A stretch of DNA of 61,226 bases, taken from the NCBI GenBank assembly GCA_009841105.1, contig VXMM01000025.1, positions 1 through 61,226 on the forward strand, read 5' to 3'. The translations under genes were made by a program, and so were the position numbers. The notes beneath the pieces are model-generated. The model was not told the origin of the DNA and ran no database searches. It saw only the letters and a list, made by a program, of their open reading frames with translations. Each line of letters opens with the position of its first letter. The stretch's first letter is position 1. This document shows positions 48,343 to 58,303 of the stretch, in pieces. The DNA is from Acidimicrobiia bacterium. GTDB taxonomy: Bacteria; Actinomycetota; Acidimicrobiia; Spongiisociales; Spongiisociaceae.

Positions 48343-50711
48343 GCTCGACAAGTGTGCTGGGCGGCGTGGTAAGGCGCCGGGAGGATCCGGCCCTGATCCA
48401 GGGACGGGGCCGCTATACGGACGATGTCAAGCTGGCCGGTACCGCCCATGTGGCGTTCGTGCGCAGCCCCTACGCGCATGCTCAGGTCAGCTCGGTCGAC
48501 ACCTCGGCCGCCGCGGCGATGGAAGGCGTGCTGGCGGTGTACACGGCGGCGGATACCGACCACCTCGGCCCTCTCATCGCCCAGGTCCCGGTGGGCGCGC
48601 TGCGGCCGCTCCTGAACAGCGGAACGGTCAAGCACGTCGGCGAGGCCGTGGCGATGGTGGTGGCGGAGGATCCCTACGTTGCCAAGGACGCCGCGGACGC
48701 TGTCGACGTGGATTACGAGCCCTTGCCGGCGGTGGTGGACCTCAAGCAGTCCCTGAGCGACGAGGTTCCGGTCCATGAAGGAGCATCCAACACCCTGATC
48801 TCGTGGGTGGGGCCCTTCGGAGCGGACGAGGCTGCGCTGGCCGAGCTGCAGGAGGGTATAGAGGCCGCCAAGCAGAGGGACGACGCGGTGGTCGTCTCGC
48901 AGGAGATGATCAACCAACGGCTCATCCCGGTGCCCATCGAGCCCCGTTCGGTGATGGCCGACTACCAGGCGGGATACGACAGGTTCGACATCTACTCGTC
49001 CACGCAGATCCCCTCAGCGCTGGCGGGCGCGATCGGCAAGTACTTCGGTATGAGCATGAATCAGGTGACCGTCAAGGCCATGGAGGTCGGCGGCGGGTTC
49101 GGCTGCAAGCTCAACGTGTACAACGACGAGGTGCTGGTGGCGTTCGCCTCCAGACAGCTGGGTTGTCCGGTCAAGTGGACGGAGACCCGCCGCGAGGCGG
49201 CCAACTCCACCATCCAGGGTCGCGGTTGGGTGGCTACCGCCACCGTGACCGGCACCGAGGACGGCGAGATCCTCGGGTTCGAGCTGGAGGGCATCGCCGA
49301 TATGGGCGCCTACAGCCAGAACTTCACCGTCGCCATCCCCTTCCTTGGGCTTTTCGTCGGATCGGGCCAGTACAGCTTCCCGACCTACTGGAAGATGGAC
49401 TGCGTCACCACCCACACGATGACCACCGACGCGTACCGCGGGGCGGGCCGGCCGGAGGCCGCTTACTACCTGGAGCGGATCGTCGACATGTACGCCCGCC
49501 GCATCGGTATGGATCCAGCGGAGGTGCGGCGCAAGAACTACATCTCGGCGGACGACTTTCCCGGGGCCGTGTCGCCCATGGGGTTCCCGATGGACACCGG
49601 CGACTACGCCACCAACCTGGACGCGGCTTTGGAGACGGCCGGGTGGTCGGACCTGCTGGCCGAGCGGGACGCCGCCCGGGCCGAAGGCCGCTACGTCGGG
49701 GTCGGCCTTGCCACGTACGTGGAGGTGTGCGGCTTCGGCCCGTCGGGGTTGGTGGATCTCGGCTTCTCGTGGGCCGAGTACCAGATGCCGTCGGCTTTCA
49801 ACGGCTCCAGCCTGGTGAGGGTGCATCCGGACGGGTCGGCCACGGTGTCGATCGGGACCGGGCCATCCGGCCAGGGCCACCAGACCACGTGGGCGCAGAT
49901 CGTCGGCGACGGTCTCGGCTTGGACGTAGAACGGATCCGGGTCATCCATGGTGACACGGAGGAGGCCCCGCCGAGCATCGGGACGTTCGGGTCCAGGTCG
50001 GCGGCGGTCGACGGTGCCGCCTGCTACGAGGCCACCGGGAAGGTGCGGGCGAAGGCCGCCCGGATCGCAGCCCACCTGCTGGAGGCATCCGAGGAGGACA
50101 TCGAGTTCGCCGACGGCGCCGCGCAGGTGGTCGGAACCGACAGCTCGGTGAGCTGGGGCGAGATCGCGGCGTGCGCCTACCAGCCCCATCGCCTGCCGGA
50201 GGGCTTGGAGGGAGGCTTGGAAGCACATGCCATCTTCAGCCCGGGCAACGCCACCTGGCCATTCGGGACCCACATCGCGGTGGTGGAGGTGGATCCCGAC
50301 ACAGGTGACGTGGATCTGCTCCGCTACATCGGGATGGACGACTGTGGCAACGTGATCAGCCCGATGATCGTGGACGGCCAGATTCACGGCGGTATAGCGC
50401 AGGGGATCGGGCAGGCCATGTTCGAGGATGCGGTCTATGGCGCCGACGGCAACCTGCTGTCGGGGTCGCTGGTGGACTACATCCTTCCCACCGCGGCCGA
50501 CCTGCCGTCGTTCGAACTGGACCGCACGGTCACGCCCTCCGACATCAACCCGTTGGGGGTCAAGGGCATCGGCGAGGCGGGCACCATCGGCTCCGCACAC
50601 ACCGTTGTGAATGCGGTGGTCGATGCGCTCGAACCACTCGGGGTGACCCATATCGACATGCCGCTCCGACCCAGACGGGTCTGGCAGGCCATCCAGGACG
50701 CCAGGGCTTAG
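48339..50711 (+). CDS. coxL: form II CO-dehydrogenase-like molybdenum large subunit
   Basis: 790 residues. The active-site loop is AYRGAGR at residues 365-371, the form II signature; true CO oxidisers (form I) have AYXCSFR with a Cys bound to copper. Other cofactor contacts include VGGGFGCK (250-257) and GIGEAG near the end with the catalytic Glu (about 746). It binds molybdopterin and would oxidise an aldehyde, aromatic N-heterocycle or similar substrate rather than CO. The start lies in the coxS stop (ATGA), and ATG follows GGAATGGGAG. Length is normal for the family. Confidence 0.92.
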   Translation: MSSTSVLGGVVRRREDPALIQGRGRYTDDVKLAGTAHVAFVRSPYAHAQVSSVDTSAAAAMEGVLAVYTAADTDHLGPLIAQVPVGALRPLLNSGTVKHVGEAVAMVVAEDPYVAKDAADAVDVDYEPLPAVVDLKQSLSDEVPVHEGASNTLISWVGPFGADEAALAELQEGIEAAKQRDDAVVVSQEMINQRLIPVPIEPRSVMADYQAGYDRFDIYSSTQIPSALAGAIGKYFGMSMNQVTVKAMEVGGGFGCKLNVYNDEVLVAFASRQLGCPVKWTETRREAANSTIQGRGWVATATVTGTEDGEILGFELEGIADMGAYSQNFTVAIPFLGLFVGSGQYSFPTYWKMDCVTTHTMTTDAYRGAGRPEAAYYLERIVDMYARRIGMDPAEVRRKNYISADDFPGAVSPMGFPMDTGDYATNLDAALETAGWSDLLAERDAARAEGRYVGVGLATYVEVCGFGPSGLVDLGFSWAEYQMPSAFNGSSLVRVHPDGSATVSIGTGPSGQGHQTTWAQIVGDGLGLDVERIRVIHGDTEEAPPSIGTFGSRSAAVDGAACYEATGKVRAKAARIAAHLLEASEEDIEFADGAAQVVGTDSSVSWGEIAACAYQPHRLPEGLEGGLEAHAIFSPGNATWPFGTHIAVVEVDPDTGDVDLLRYIGMDDCGNVISPMIVDGQIHGGIAQGIGQAMFEDAVYGADGNLLSGSLVDYILPTAADLPSFELDRTVTPSDINPLGVKGIGEAGTIGSAHTVVNAVVDALEPLGVTHIDMPLRPRRVWQAIQDARA

Positions 50712-50724
50712 AGAGGAGGATCCT

Positions 50725-51591
50725 ATGTATCCACGACAGTTCGATTACGTAGCGCCCTCCAGCCTGGAAGAGGCGCTGGCCGCTCTCGATGCCAATCCGG
50801 GCGCCAAGGTGCTAGCCGGCGGTATGAGCCTGCTGCCGATGATGAAGATGCGGCTGCTGTCGCCCGAGATGGTGGTGGATATCGGCCGGATCGGTGGGTT
50901 GGGTGACATCACCGACAACGGTGATTCCATCTCGATCGGTGCGCTGGTGACCCATACCGAGGTTTCGGCCAGCGGTCTGGTCCAGGAGCATGGCGCGGCG
51001 CTGGCCACGGCTGCTTCCTGGACGGGTGACCGCCAGGTCCGTAACCGGGGTACTTGTTGCGGGTCGATGGTCCATGCCGATGTGGCGGCCGATCAGCCGG
51101 TTGCGGCGCTTGCTCTGGGCGCCACGATGGTGGCGGCTTCGTCGGGAGGCACGCGTGAGATCGCAGCGGCGGACTTCTTCGTCGACACGATGATGTCGGC
51201 GCTGGAGCCCAACGAGATCCTCACCGAGGTACGGATCCCGAAGGCGGGACCGGGCACGGCGTCGGCCTATGACAAGTTGGGCCGCCGGGGAGGCCACACC
51301 GACTACGCGGTTGCCGGAGTGGCGGCATCCGTTACCCGTTCCAACGGCTCGATCAGCGCGGCCACCGTGGCGGTGACCGGTGTGGGCAACCGCCCGGTCC
51401 TGGCTGCCGGAGTGGCCGACGCTTTGGTCGGTTCCGACGGTTCCGACGCTGCTGTCGAGGCGGCTGCGGCCCACGCGACGGACGGGATCGACGTTCTGGA
51501 GGACCTGTACGGGTCGGTCGGCTACAAGACCCATCTCGCCCAGGTGTTCGCAGCCCGCGCAGTCAAAGCAGCCCTGAGCGCCGCCGGGTAA
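50725..51591 (+). CDS. coxM: CO dehydrogenase-type FAD subunit with altered FAD motif
   Basis: 288 residues. The first FAD motif is AGGMS (31-35), as expected. The second, normally TIGGS, reads TCCGS at residues 110-114 inside VRNRGTCCGSMVHADVAADQ; the flanking sequence is canonical. The C-terminal domain has YDKLGRRGGHTDYAVAGVAA. This subunit takes electrons from the iron-sulfur centres and passes them to the respiratory chain. The two cysteines are encoded by TGT TGC in clean sequence. RBS GAGAGGAGG precedes ATG by 7. A strong hairpin follows. Confidence 0.9.
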   Translation: MYPRQFDYVAPSSLEEALAALDANPGAKVLAGGMSLLPMMKMRLLSPEMVVDIGRIGGLGDITDNGDSISIGALVTHTEVSASGLVQEHGAALATAASWTGDRQVRNRGTCCGSMVHADVAADQPVAALALGATMVAASSGGTREIAAADFFVDTMMSALEPNEILTEVRIPKAGPGTASAYDKLGRRGGHTDYAVAGVAASVTRSNGSISAATVAVTGVGNRPVLAAGVADALVGSDGSDAAVEAAAAHATDGIDVLEDLYGSVGYKTHLAQVFAARAVKAALSAAG

Positions 51592-51626
51592 TCTCTCCAC
51601 AGCCAACGACAACACAACCAACAGAA

Positions 51627-51658
51627 CCGGCCGCCCCACCAGACCCCGGGGCGGCCGG
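51627..51658 (+). terminator. GC-rich hairpin after coxM
   Basis: CCGGCCGCCCC (51627-51637) and GGGGCGGCCGG (51648-51658) form a perfect 11-bp stem with a 10-base loop, 36 bases after the coxM stop. A T-run is missing, as is common in actinobacteria. It separates the SLM genes from the maturation genes. Confidence 0.6.
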
Positions 51659-51792
51659 CCTGCGTCTGGAGAGAGTTGCACTCCGGACGGCGAAAGAGCT
51701 GTACTCGAGTTGTGTTCGTCGAACGTGCGGCGAGATGGATCTGATTCAGTACCCACCTAGATGGAGCGGTCGTTGCCGCAGGTAGGGACGTG

Positions 51793-51798
51793 TATCCT
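51793..51798 (+). promoter_or_regulatory. -10 box for a leaderless coxD-like gene
   Basis: TATCCT ends seven bases before ATG 51806. This choice of start removes the earlier in-frame TTG/ATG codons. Confidence 0.45.
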
Positions 51799-51805
51799 CC
51801 TCGCG

Positions 51806-52690
<885 letters not shown>

Positions 52691-52697
52691 CCCCCTG

Positions 52698-53867
52698 ATG
52701 GCCGTCGGTGTGTTCGCCCAGAACGTGATCCACTTCGCGCGCTACCTGCGCGCCAAGGGCCTCGAGGTCGATCCGCGTACCGGCATGGAGTTGCTTACCT
52801 CGGCCCACGTGTTGGGCCTCGTTGACGTTCGGGACATCAGATGCGGGTTCCGGTCGCTGGTGGTAACCCGCCCCGATCAGCTACCGGTGTTCGAGGAGGC
52901 GTTCGACCTGTTCTTCGGGTCGGGGGGACGGAAGCGGTACGCCGTGGAGGCGGAGTCGGACCGGACGGCACAGTCCTACCTACCCGTGCTGGCCTCGGCC
53001 GGCCGGCTCGACGAGAAGGATCTGGAGGACAGCAGCGAACAGTTGGGGGCTTCTCACGCGGAGCGTCTCGGCACCCGTGACTTCGGCGAGCTGACACCCG
53101 ACGAGATGGCCGAGGTGCGGAGGCTGATCTCTCGCATGGTATGGAGACCCGCCGAAGCGTTGAGTCGCCGCTGGATGCCCGACTCGCTGGGACGCCGTCC
53201 CGACATGCGGCGGACGCTGCGGAACGCAGTGGGTCCCCGCGGCGAGCTACTGGAGATGGAGTTCCGGTCCCGCAAGCCTCGCCGGCGCCCGCTGGTCATC
53301 ATCGCGGACGTGAGCGGATCGATGGAGAAATACGTGGAGTTGCTGCTGTACTTCGCCCACTCCGCTCCGGCCCGGATGGGCCGGGTCGAGACCTTCGTGT
53401 TCTCCACCCGGCTGACCCGCATAACTCACGAGCTCCGCAGGCGGGATCCGGCCATGGCGCTCCGGCTGGTGGCAGGCCGCGTGCACGACTGGTCGGGCGG
53501 CACGCGGATCGGTGAGGCTCTGGGAACCTACAATCGGCTCTGGAGTCGACGGGTGGCTAGAGGTGGTCCGATCGGAATGATCATCAGCGACGGATGGGAT
53601 CGTGGAGACCCGGATCTGCTGAGCGAGGAGATGGCGCGATTCTCGCGCTCCGTCCACCGAACAATCTGGTTGAATCCCCTGGCGGGCCGCAAGGGTTACG
53701 CGCCTGAGACCCGTGGGCTCAAGGCGGCGTTGCCGTACGTGGACGACTTCCTACCCGCCGCCCGGCTGGTGGATCTAGGCGGAGTCATCCGGCTCCTGGA
53801 GTCGATGCCGCCCCACCCGAGCCAGGCCGCAAGACGATCATCTACACGAGGAGCCCGGGCATCATGA
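52698..53867 (+). CDS. coxE: VWA-domain protein, CoxE-like
   Basis: 389 residues. The MIDAS motif of the VWA domain is in [19 protein letters not shown], and the second metal ligand is in [13 protein letters not shown], the third in [13 protein letters not shown]. The N-terminal region, with [14 protein letters not shown], is characteristic of CoxE. With CoxD it assists metal-cluster assembly of the cox enzyme. The stop overlaps the next gene as ATGA. There is no sign of truncation; the last 20 residues are basic and probably disordered. Confidence 0.87.
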   Translation: MAVGVFAQNVIHFARYLRAKGLEVDPRTGMELLTSAHVLGLVDVRDIRCGFRSLVVTRPDQLPVFEEAFDLFFGSGGRKRYAVEAESDRTAQSYLPVLASAGRLDEKDLEDSSEQLGASHAERLGTRDFGELTPDEMAEVRRLISRMVWRPAEALSRRWMPDSLGRRPDMRRTLRNAVGPRGELLEMEFRSRKPRRRPLVIIADVSGSMEKYVELLLYFAHSAPARMGRVETFVFSTRLTRITHELRRRDPAMALRLVAGRVHDWSGGTRIGEALGTYNRLWSRRVARGGPIGMIISDGWDRGDPDLLSEEMARFSRSVHRTIWLNPLAGRKGYAPETRGLKAALPYVDDFLPAARLVDLGGVIRLLESMPPHPSQAARRSSTRGARAS

Positions 53868-54172
53868 AGGATGCGCTGAGTGTCTACAACCAATGGAGCG
53901 AAGAGGGGAAGCAGGTCGCGGTTGCGACCGTGGTGCGGGTCAAGGGCTCGGCTCCCCGGCCCGAGGGCGCCAAGTTCCTGGTGTCATCCGACGGCGACAT
54001 GGAGGGCTCGGTCAGCGGTGGATGCGTCGAGAACGACGTCTTCCTTCACGCCCAGGAGGTGCTCGTCACGGGAGAGCCCCGCGTGGTGACCTATGGCATC
54101 GCCGACGAGGACGCATTCGAGGTAGGCCTGGCCTGCGGAGGGACCATCCAGGTGCTGGTCGAGAAGTGGTGA
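53864..54172 (+). CDS. XdhC N-terminal-type small protein
   Basis: 102 residues with the first XdhC/CoxI domain only: [32 protein letters not shown] and [13 protein letters not shown]. In XdhC this part binds the molybdenum cofactor. Usually it is fused to a Rossmann domain; here the second part is a separate gene immediately after (GTGA). ATG overlaps the coxE stop as ATGA. It probably helps protect and load the sulfurated cofactor into CoxL. Confidence 0.85.
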   Translation: MKDALSVYNQWSEEGKQVAVATVVRVKGSAPRPEGAKFLVSSDGDMEGSVSGGCVENDVFLHAQEVLVTGEPRVVTYGIADEDAFEVGLACGGTIQVLVEKW

Positions 54173-54957
54173 TCAACCGCCATTTGGAGGCGGTCGGTAG
54201 CCTCGTCGACGAGGAGCGGCTGGGGGCGGTCATCACCGTGGTCGACGGTCCCGCTACAGGCGCCAAGGCGGTGCTCGATCGGGCGGACGGGCTCGTAACC
54301 GGCACCATCCCCGGCGAGATACTCGATGCCGTGATCGCCGACGCGACCAGCCTGATGGACCGGGAGCAGAACCGCACCCTCGGATACGGGGAGCACGAGG
54401 TCTATATCGAGACCGTGGCGCCCCAGCCACGGCTCCTGATCATCGGCGCTGTTCATATCGCGCAGGAACTGTGCCGGATGGCTCATAGCCTGGGCTTCAG
54501 GGTCGTCGTCACCGACTCCCGTCCGTTCTTCACCACGCCCGAGCGTTTTCCGGAGGCGCATCAGGTGATCGTCGGGTGGCCGGATGAGGTGGAGGACCGG
54601 CTGGACATCGACCGCCGGACCTATGTGGTGATGCTCAGCCATGACGCCCGGTTCGAAGATCCGATGCTGCCCCTCGTACTACCCAGCGAGGTCAAGTACA
54701 TCGGCGTGATGGGAAGTCGCCGCACTCACCGGAAGCGGGTGGGACGGCTACGCAAGGCCGGGTTCCCTGAGGACCAGATAGCACGGATCCGCGGTCCGGT
54801 CGGGCTCGACATCGGCGCCGAGCAACCCGGCGAGGTGGCCATATCCATCCTGGCGGAGATGATCCAGGTCCGGTACGGATCGGGTACGGGGGAGTCCCTA
54901 GTCGGGCGGAAGGGCCGGGTCCACCTTCAACGCACTGAGGACGCCGGAGACCTATGA
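54169..54957 (+). CDS. XdhC/CoxI-type protein with Rossmann domain
   Basis: 262 residues from GTG 54169, which overlaps the upstream stop as GTGA. The first 90 residues are a shorter XdhC domain ([20 protein letters not shown]); the rest is the XdhC Rossmann domain, with [38 protein letters not shown] and [14 protein letters not shown]. XdhC members load and protect the molybdopterin cofactor. The usual G-x-G-H of the nucleotide loop reads GAVH here. It is followed by a short coupled frame of 18 codons leading to the mocA-like gene. Confidence 0.85.
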   Translation: MINRHLEAVGSLVDEERLGAVITVVDGPATGAKAVLDRADGLVTGTIPGEILDAVIADATSLMDREQNRTLGYGEHEVYIETVAPQPRLLIIGAVHIAQELCRMAHSLGFRVVVTDSRPFFTTPERFPEAHQVIVGWPDEVEDRLDIDRRTYVVMLSHDARFEDPMLPLVLPSEVKYIGVMGSRRTHRKRVGRLRKAGFPEDQIARIRGPVGLDIGAEQPGEVAISILAEMIQVRYGSGTGESLVGRKGRVHLQRTEDAGDL

Positions 54958-55010
54958 CCGACTCTGGTCGGGTTCCGTCCAAGTATCAACGCGTGCTCGC
55001 TCGGCCGTGA
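54954..55010 (+). CDS. 18-codon bridging reading frame
   Basis: ATG 54954 overlaps the XdhC stop as ATGA; TGA 55008-55010 overlaps the next start as GTGA. The peptide is [18 protein letters not shown]. Like the 32-codon frame at 17123, it spans an intergenic gap exactly from stop to start. It may only couple translation. Confidence 0.4.
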   Translation: MTDSGRVPSKYQRVLARP

Positions 55011-55600
55011 CTACTGCGGCGCTCGTCCTGGCCGGAGGTGAGTCGAGACGCTTCGGCAGTGCCAAACAGCTGGCCCATTGGAGCGGGAAGCCGCTCCTGG
55101 AGCATGTGGTGGAGCAGGTGCACGGTTGGCCGCAGGTGGACGCGGTGTATGTGGTGCTGGGCGCCGCTGCCGAACAGATCATGGAAACGGTCGATCTTGG
55201 CGGTGCCCCGGTAATAGAGAACCTCGAGTGGCAGAAAGGGATGAGTTCCTCGCTGCGGGCTGGTTTGGACTTCCTGATCGGCGAGCGCTCGGTCGGCCAG
55301 GCCTTGCTGGTGCTGGGGGACCAACCGAACGTGCCCGGCGATGTCGTGCCACGGCTCCTCGAGGCCCGGAGACGGTCCCGGCGACCGGTGGTCATCCCCC
55401 GATACCGCTTTACCCGCGGGCACCCGGTGCTGGTCCACCGTTCCCGGTGGCCTGCCCTGGTCACCGGGCTGAGCGGTGATCAGGGGGCACGAAACCTCTT
55501 CCTGGCCCATCCTGAGTGGGTGGAAGAGGTGTACGTGGAATCCGTGCCGCCCGGCGATGTCGACACACCCGAGGACCTCCGCCGCCTGGACAGATCCTGA
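55007..55600 (+). CDS. mocA: MocA-like molybdenum cofactor nucleotidyltransferase
   Basis: 197 residues of the NTP-transferase fold. It begins AALVLAGGESRRFGSAKQL, the L-A-G-G-x-S-x-R-x-G-x-x-K signature that binds the nucleotide, and has QALLVLGDQPNVPGDVV, the Asp that binds Mg, and YRFTRGHPVLVH, seen in MocA-type cytidylyltransferases. It would attach CMP to molybdopterin to give the MCD form used by CO-dehydrogenase-type enzymes. GTG 55007 is coupled to the frame above. It closes the maturation set. Confidence 0.85.
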   Translation: MTTAALVLAGGESRRFGSAKQLAHWSGKPLLEHVVEQVHGWPQVDAVYVVLGAAAEQIMETVDLGGAPVIENLEWQKGMSSSLRAGLDFLIGERSVGQALLVLGDQPNVPGDVVPRLLEARRRSRRPVVIPRYRFTRGHPVLVHRSRWPALVTGLSGDQGARNLFLAHPEWVEEVYVESVPPGDVDTPEDLRRLDRS

Positions 55601-55678
55601 CCGCCAAGGTCGCGAGTCACGGTTAGAGACGGGCCGCTATAGGCTCTATGCTCTCTGCACAGAGCTGGAGGATGTTTG

Positions 55679-56692
55679 ATGATCATCGTCATGAAGTCGA
55701 TGGCTACACAAGAACACATCGACAAGGTGGTGAAACGCCTGGTCGAGATCGGATGCGAAGCCCACATCTCGGTGGGGCAGGTCCGCACTGTCATCGGGGC
55801 CATCGGGGATCGGGAGGTAATCCAGCAACAGCCGTGGCTTGCCATGGCCGGAGTGGAACGGGCGGTGCCGGTGCTGAAGCCGTATAAGTTCGTGTCCCGT
55901 GAGTTCCAGCCTGAAGATACGGTCATAAAAGTGAGAAGCGCCCAGATCGGCGGCGGCGTCTTCGCGCCGATCGCCGGTCCTTGCGCGGTGGAGACCCGCG
56001 ACCAGCTGTTCGAAACGGCCGAAGCGGTGCTCAGTGCGGGCGCCACCATCATGCGTGGGGACGCCTTCAAGCCCCGGACCAGCCCCTTTTCCTTCCAAGG
56101 CCTGGCGGAGAAGGGTCTTCAGCTCCAGGCCGAGGCCCGGGAGGAGTTCGGTCTCCCGTTCGTCGCCGAGGTTCTTGACCCGCGGCATGTGGACTTGGTG
56201 GCCAGTTACGCCGACATGTTGCGAATCGGCACGAGGAACATGGCCAACTACGCGCTGCTCTCAGAGGTCGGTCGGGTTCACAAGCCGGTGATGCTCAAGC
56301 GAGGTTTCACGGCCACCATCGATGAGTGGCTCAATGCCGCCGAGTACATCTACAAGGAGGGGAATCACGAGGTCGTCCTGGTCGAGAGAGGGATCCGAAC
56401 CTTCGAGACCGCCACTCGGAACACGCTCGACATATCGGCGCCGCCGGTCATCAAGCACATGTCCCACCTGCCGGTGATCATCGATCCCTCCCACTCGTCA
56501 GGCCACCGCCATCTGGTTGACCCGCTGGCTCGCGCCGCCATAGCGGTCGGCGCCGACGGGTTCATCGTGGACGTGCATCCCAGACCTGAGACTGCCCTGG
56601 TCGACGGCGATCAGGCTTTGCTACCGGCCGAATTCGCCGAGTTGATGGACCAGATGCGACGTCTCGCCGAGGCTCTCGGCGTCACCATCTAG
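55679..56692 (+). CDS. aroF: DAHP synthase (class I beta, AroG/AroF of Bacillus type)
   Basis: 337 residues. The first 70 or so are a ferredoxin-like regulatory domain (MIIVMKSMATQEHIDKVVKR), followed by the TIM barrel with GPCAVETRDQLFETA, IMRGDAFKPRTSPFSFQGLA, GTRNMANYALL, and IIDPSHSSGHRH with the metal His. It condenses phosphoenolpyruvate and erythrose-4-phosphate, the first step of aromatic synthesis. The usual RGGAFKPR reads RGDAFKPR. ATG 55679 has GGAGG nearby; TTG 55676 is in frame. The tyrA gene follows in 17 bases. Confidence 0.95.
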   Translation: MIIVMKSMATQEHIDKVVKRLVEIGCEAHISVGQVRTVIGAIGDREVIQQQPWLAMAGVERAVPVLKPYKFVSREFQPEDTVIKVRSAQIGGGVFAPIAGPCAVETRDQLFETAEAVLSAGATIMRGDAFKPRTSPFSFQGLAEKGLQLQAEAREEFGLPFVAEVLDPRHVDLVASYADMLRIGTRNMANYALLSEVGRVHKPVMLKRGFTATIDEWLNAAEYIYKEGNHEVVLVERGIRTFETATRNTLDISAPPVIKHMSHLPVIIDPSHSSGHRHLVDPLARAAIAVGADGFIVDVHPRPETALVDGDQALLPAEFAELMDQMRRLAEALGVTI

Positions 56693-56709
56693 GTTCAAAA
56701 ACAGCCCGG

Positions 56710-57732
56710 ATGCGTCGCGCCGCGATCTTCGGCACGGGGTTGATCGGGGCCTCACTCGGCATGGCCCTCCGGCGCGTCGGCTGGACCGTCGCCGGGTGGG
56801 ACCCTGACCAGACTGCGCTGGAAGTGGCGACGGAGCGGAGCGCGGTGGATGACCCGTGCGAAAGCCAGGAGGACGCTCTCGAGGCCTCGGAACTGGTAGT
56901 GCTGGCCGGTCCCCTCACCGCCACCCTCGAGACACTGCCCGGTTTGCGCACCGACGCCCTGGTGACGGATGTGGCCGGGGTAAAGGGGCCGGTAGTAGAG
57001 GCGCGGCCGGAGGGATTGCGGCTGGTGGCCGGGCATCCGATGGCCGGTCGTGAGCAGGCCGGTCCGGCCGCCGCCTCCCCCTCCCTCTTCAAGGGAGCCG
57101 CTTGGGTCATCTGTCCCGATAATGCCGTTGCGGACGACATCGAGACACTCGAGTCGATAGTCGAATCGGTGGGGGCCATACCGTACCGGCTTCCGGCTGC
57201 CGAGCATGACCGGGTGGTGGCCGACATCTCGCATCTCCCCCAGATACTCGCGGTGTCGCTGATCAACCTGATCACGCGCAGGGACCCGACCGCCGAGCGC
57301 CTGGTAGCCGGCTCGTTCCGCGACCTGACCCGGGTAGCCGCCTCCGAGCCGGGCTGGTGGCCGGAGGTACTGGCCGCCAACGAGGCCAACATCAGCGACT
57401 CCATCGAACTGCTGATGAGCCTGCTTGACGAGGTTCGGGAGGAGGTGGCGCACGGTGCCTCCGGTCCGTTGACCACCCGGATCGAGGAGGCCAGGAGCAG
57501 GCGGCAGGCCATGGCACCCCCGGTGGTGAGGGTGGGCGTAGTGCTCCAGGACCGACCGGGCGAGATCGCCAAGGTGGGGCGGGCACTGGAGCGGAGCGGT
57601 GTGGATGTCCGTGACCTCCAACTCCGCCATGCCCTCCACGGGGGAGGAGGCATCCTGACCCTGTCCGTCCGACCGGCGGAGGCCGACCCGCTGCGCGCCG
57701 CGTTGCGGGAGGCAGATTTCTCGCTGGAGTAA
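56710..57732 (+). CDS. tyrA: prephenate dehydrogenase
   Basis: 340 residues. The NAD site is AIFGTGLIGASLGMALRRVG; then VTDVAGVKGPVVEA, the catalytic His in VAGHPMAGREQAGP and DISHLPQILAVSLINLI (second conserved His, substrate loop). An ACT domain ends the protein from about residue 275 with VGVVLQDRPGEIAKVGRALE, probably for tyrosine feedback. It makes 4-hydroxyphenylpyruvate from prephenate. Operon with aroF. The following 159 bases hold only a small stem-loop TCCCAG/CTGGGA near 57845. Confidence 0.95.
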   Translation: MRRAAIFGTGLIGASLGMALRRVGWTVAGWDPDQTALEVATERSAVDDPCESQEDALEASELVVLAGPLTATLETLPGLRTDALVTDVAGVKGPVVEARPEGLRLVAGHPMAGREQAGPAAASPSLFKGAAWVICPDNAVADDIETLESIVESVGAIPYRLPAAEHDRVVADISHLPQILAVSLINLITRRDPTAERLVAGSFRDLTRVAASEPGWWPEVLAANEANISDSIELLMSLLDEVREEVAHGASGPLTTRIEEARSRRQAMAPPVVRVGVVLQDRPGEIAKVGRALERSGVDVRDLQLRHALHGGGGILTLSVRPAEADPLRAALREADFSLE

Positions 57733-57891
57733 CCGTCCCGAGGTAAACGAAGGTGGCTGTGGTCCGTTCACAGCGGCACTTCTTGGCTTGCCTGCTAGGG
57801 GTCTTGCGCGGGCGGGGGCTTCGGGCATGGCTTTCCTCGGTCCGTCCCAGAAGTCCTGGGATGGTTGGGGTGAATGAGGTCGGCTAGCCCC

Positions 57892-58101
57892 TCAGGCGGA
57901 AACGAGATGGGCCGTGGCCTGGGGTTCCGGGACTAGGTCTCCATTCGCGCGGAGCATCTCGATGTGATAGCCGACGGCTTCACAGATCAGGGATTCCGTC
58001 TCCTCCAAGGTGTCGCCCGCGGCGATGCATCCCGGCAGGTCCGGAACGTATGCGCCGTAGCCGTTGCCGGTCTTCTCGATGACCGCGATGTAGCTCGTCA
58101 T
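57892..58101 (-). CDS. hicB: HicB-family antitoxin-like protein
   Basis: 69 residues: MTSYIAVIEKTGNGYGAYVP, DLPGCIAAGDTLEETESLI, EAVGYHIEML. This is the partial RNase-H-fold HicB (type II antitoxin) core with D-x-P-G-C-x-x-x-G-x-T. The DNA-binding C-terminal domain of longer HicB proteins is missing. It is preceded by a broken hicA, with the stop and start overlapping as ATGA. In the absence of a working toxin it is an orphan antitoxin. Confidence 0.85.
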   Translation of the reverse strand: MTSYIAVIEKTGNGYGAYVPDLPGCIAAGDTLEETESLICEAVGYHIEMLRANGDLVPEPQATAHLVSA

Positions 58102-58207
58102 AGAGACCCTTTCTCGAGGCCGGCTTGCTTGATGATGCTGGCTCTCATGTCCGGCGAGAGGTCTTGCCCATGTGCCCGGCAATCGTAACGGTGCCACGGA
58201 TGGGCAC
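58098..58207 (-). pseudogene. hicA: broken HicA toxin gene
   Basis: Leftward, one frame reads VPIRGTVTIAGHMGK and then shifts near 58162 to DLSPDMRASIIKQAGLEKGS, ending in a TGA that overlaps the hicB ATG as ATGA. The second part is the C-terminal helix of HicA; the first is its beta strand. A stop lies upstream (TGA two codons before VPIRG), so the N-terminal half with the catalytic His is absent. Confidence 0.65.
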
Positions 58208-58303
58208 ATCTCAGAGGAACCGCGAAGGCGACTCAGGAAACCGACCGGCCAACCAGGCACGGGGCGCTCCGGATCCTTAGCACCTCCCTAGACTCCGCGG
58301 ACT

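Noticed and set aside
49014-50651. Minus-strand open frame of 545 codons
   Set aside because: Antisense shadow of coxL; repetitive His/Arg/Gly composition.
48339-50711. CoxL as a genuine CO-oxidising (form I) enzyme
   Set aside because: The active-site loop is AYRGAGR, not AYXCSFR, so the copper-binding cysteine is missing.
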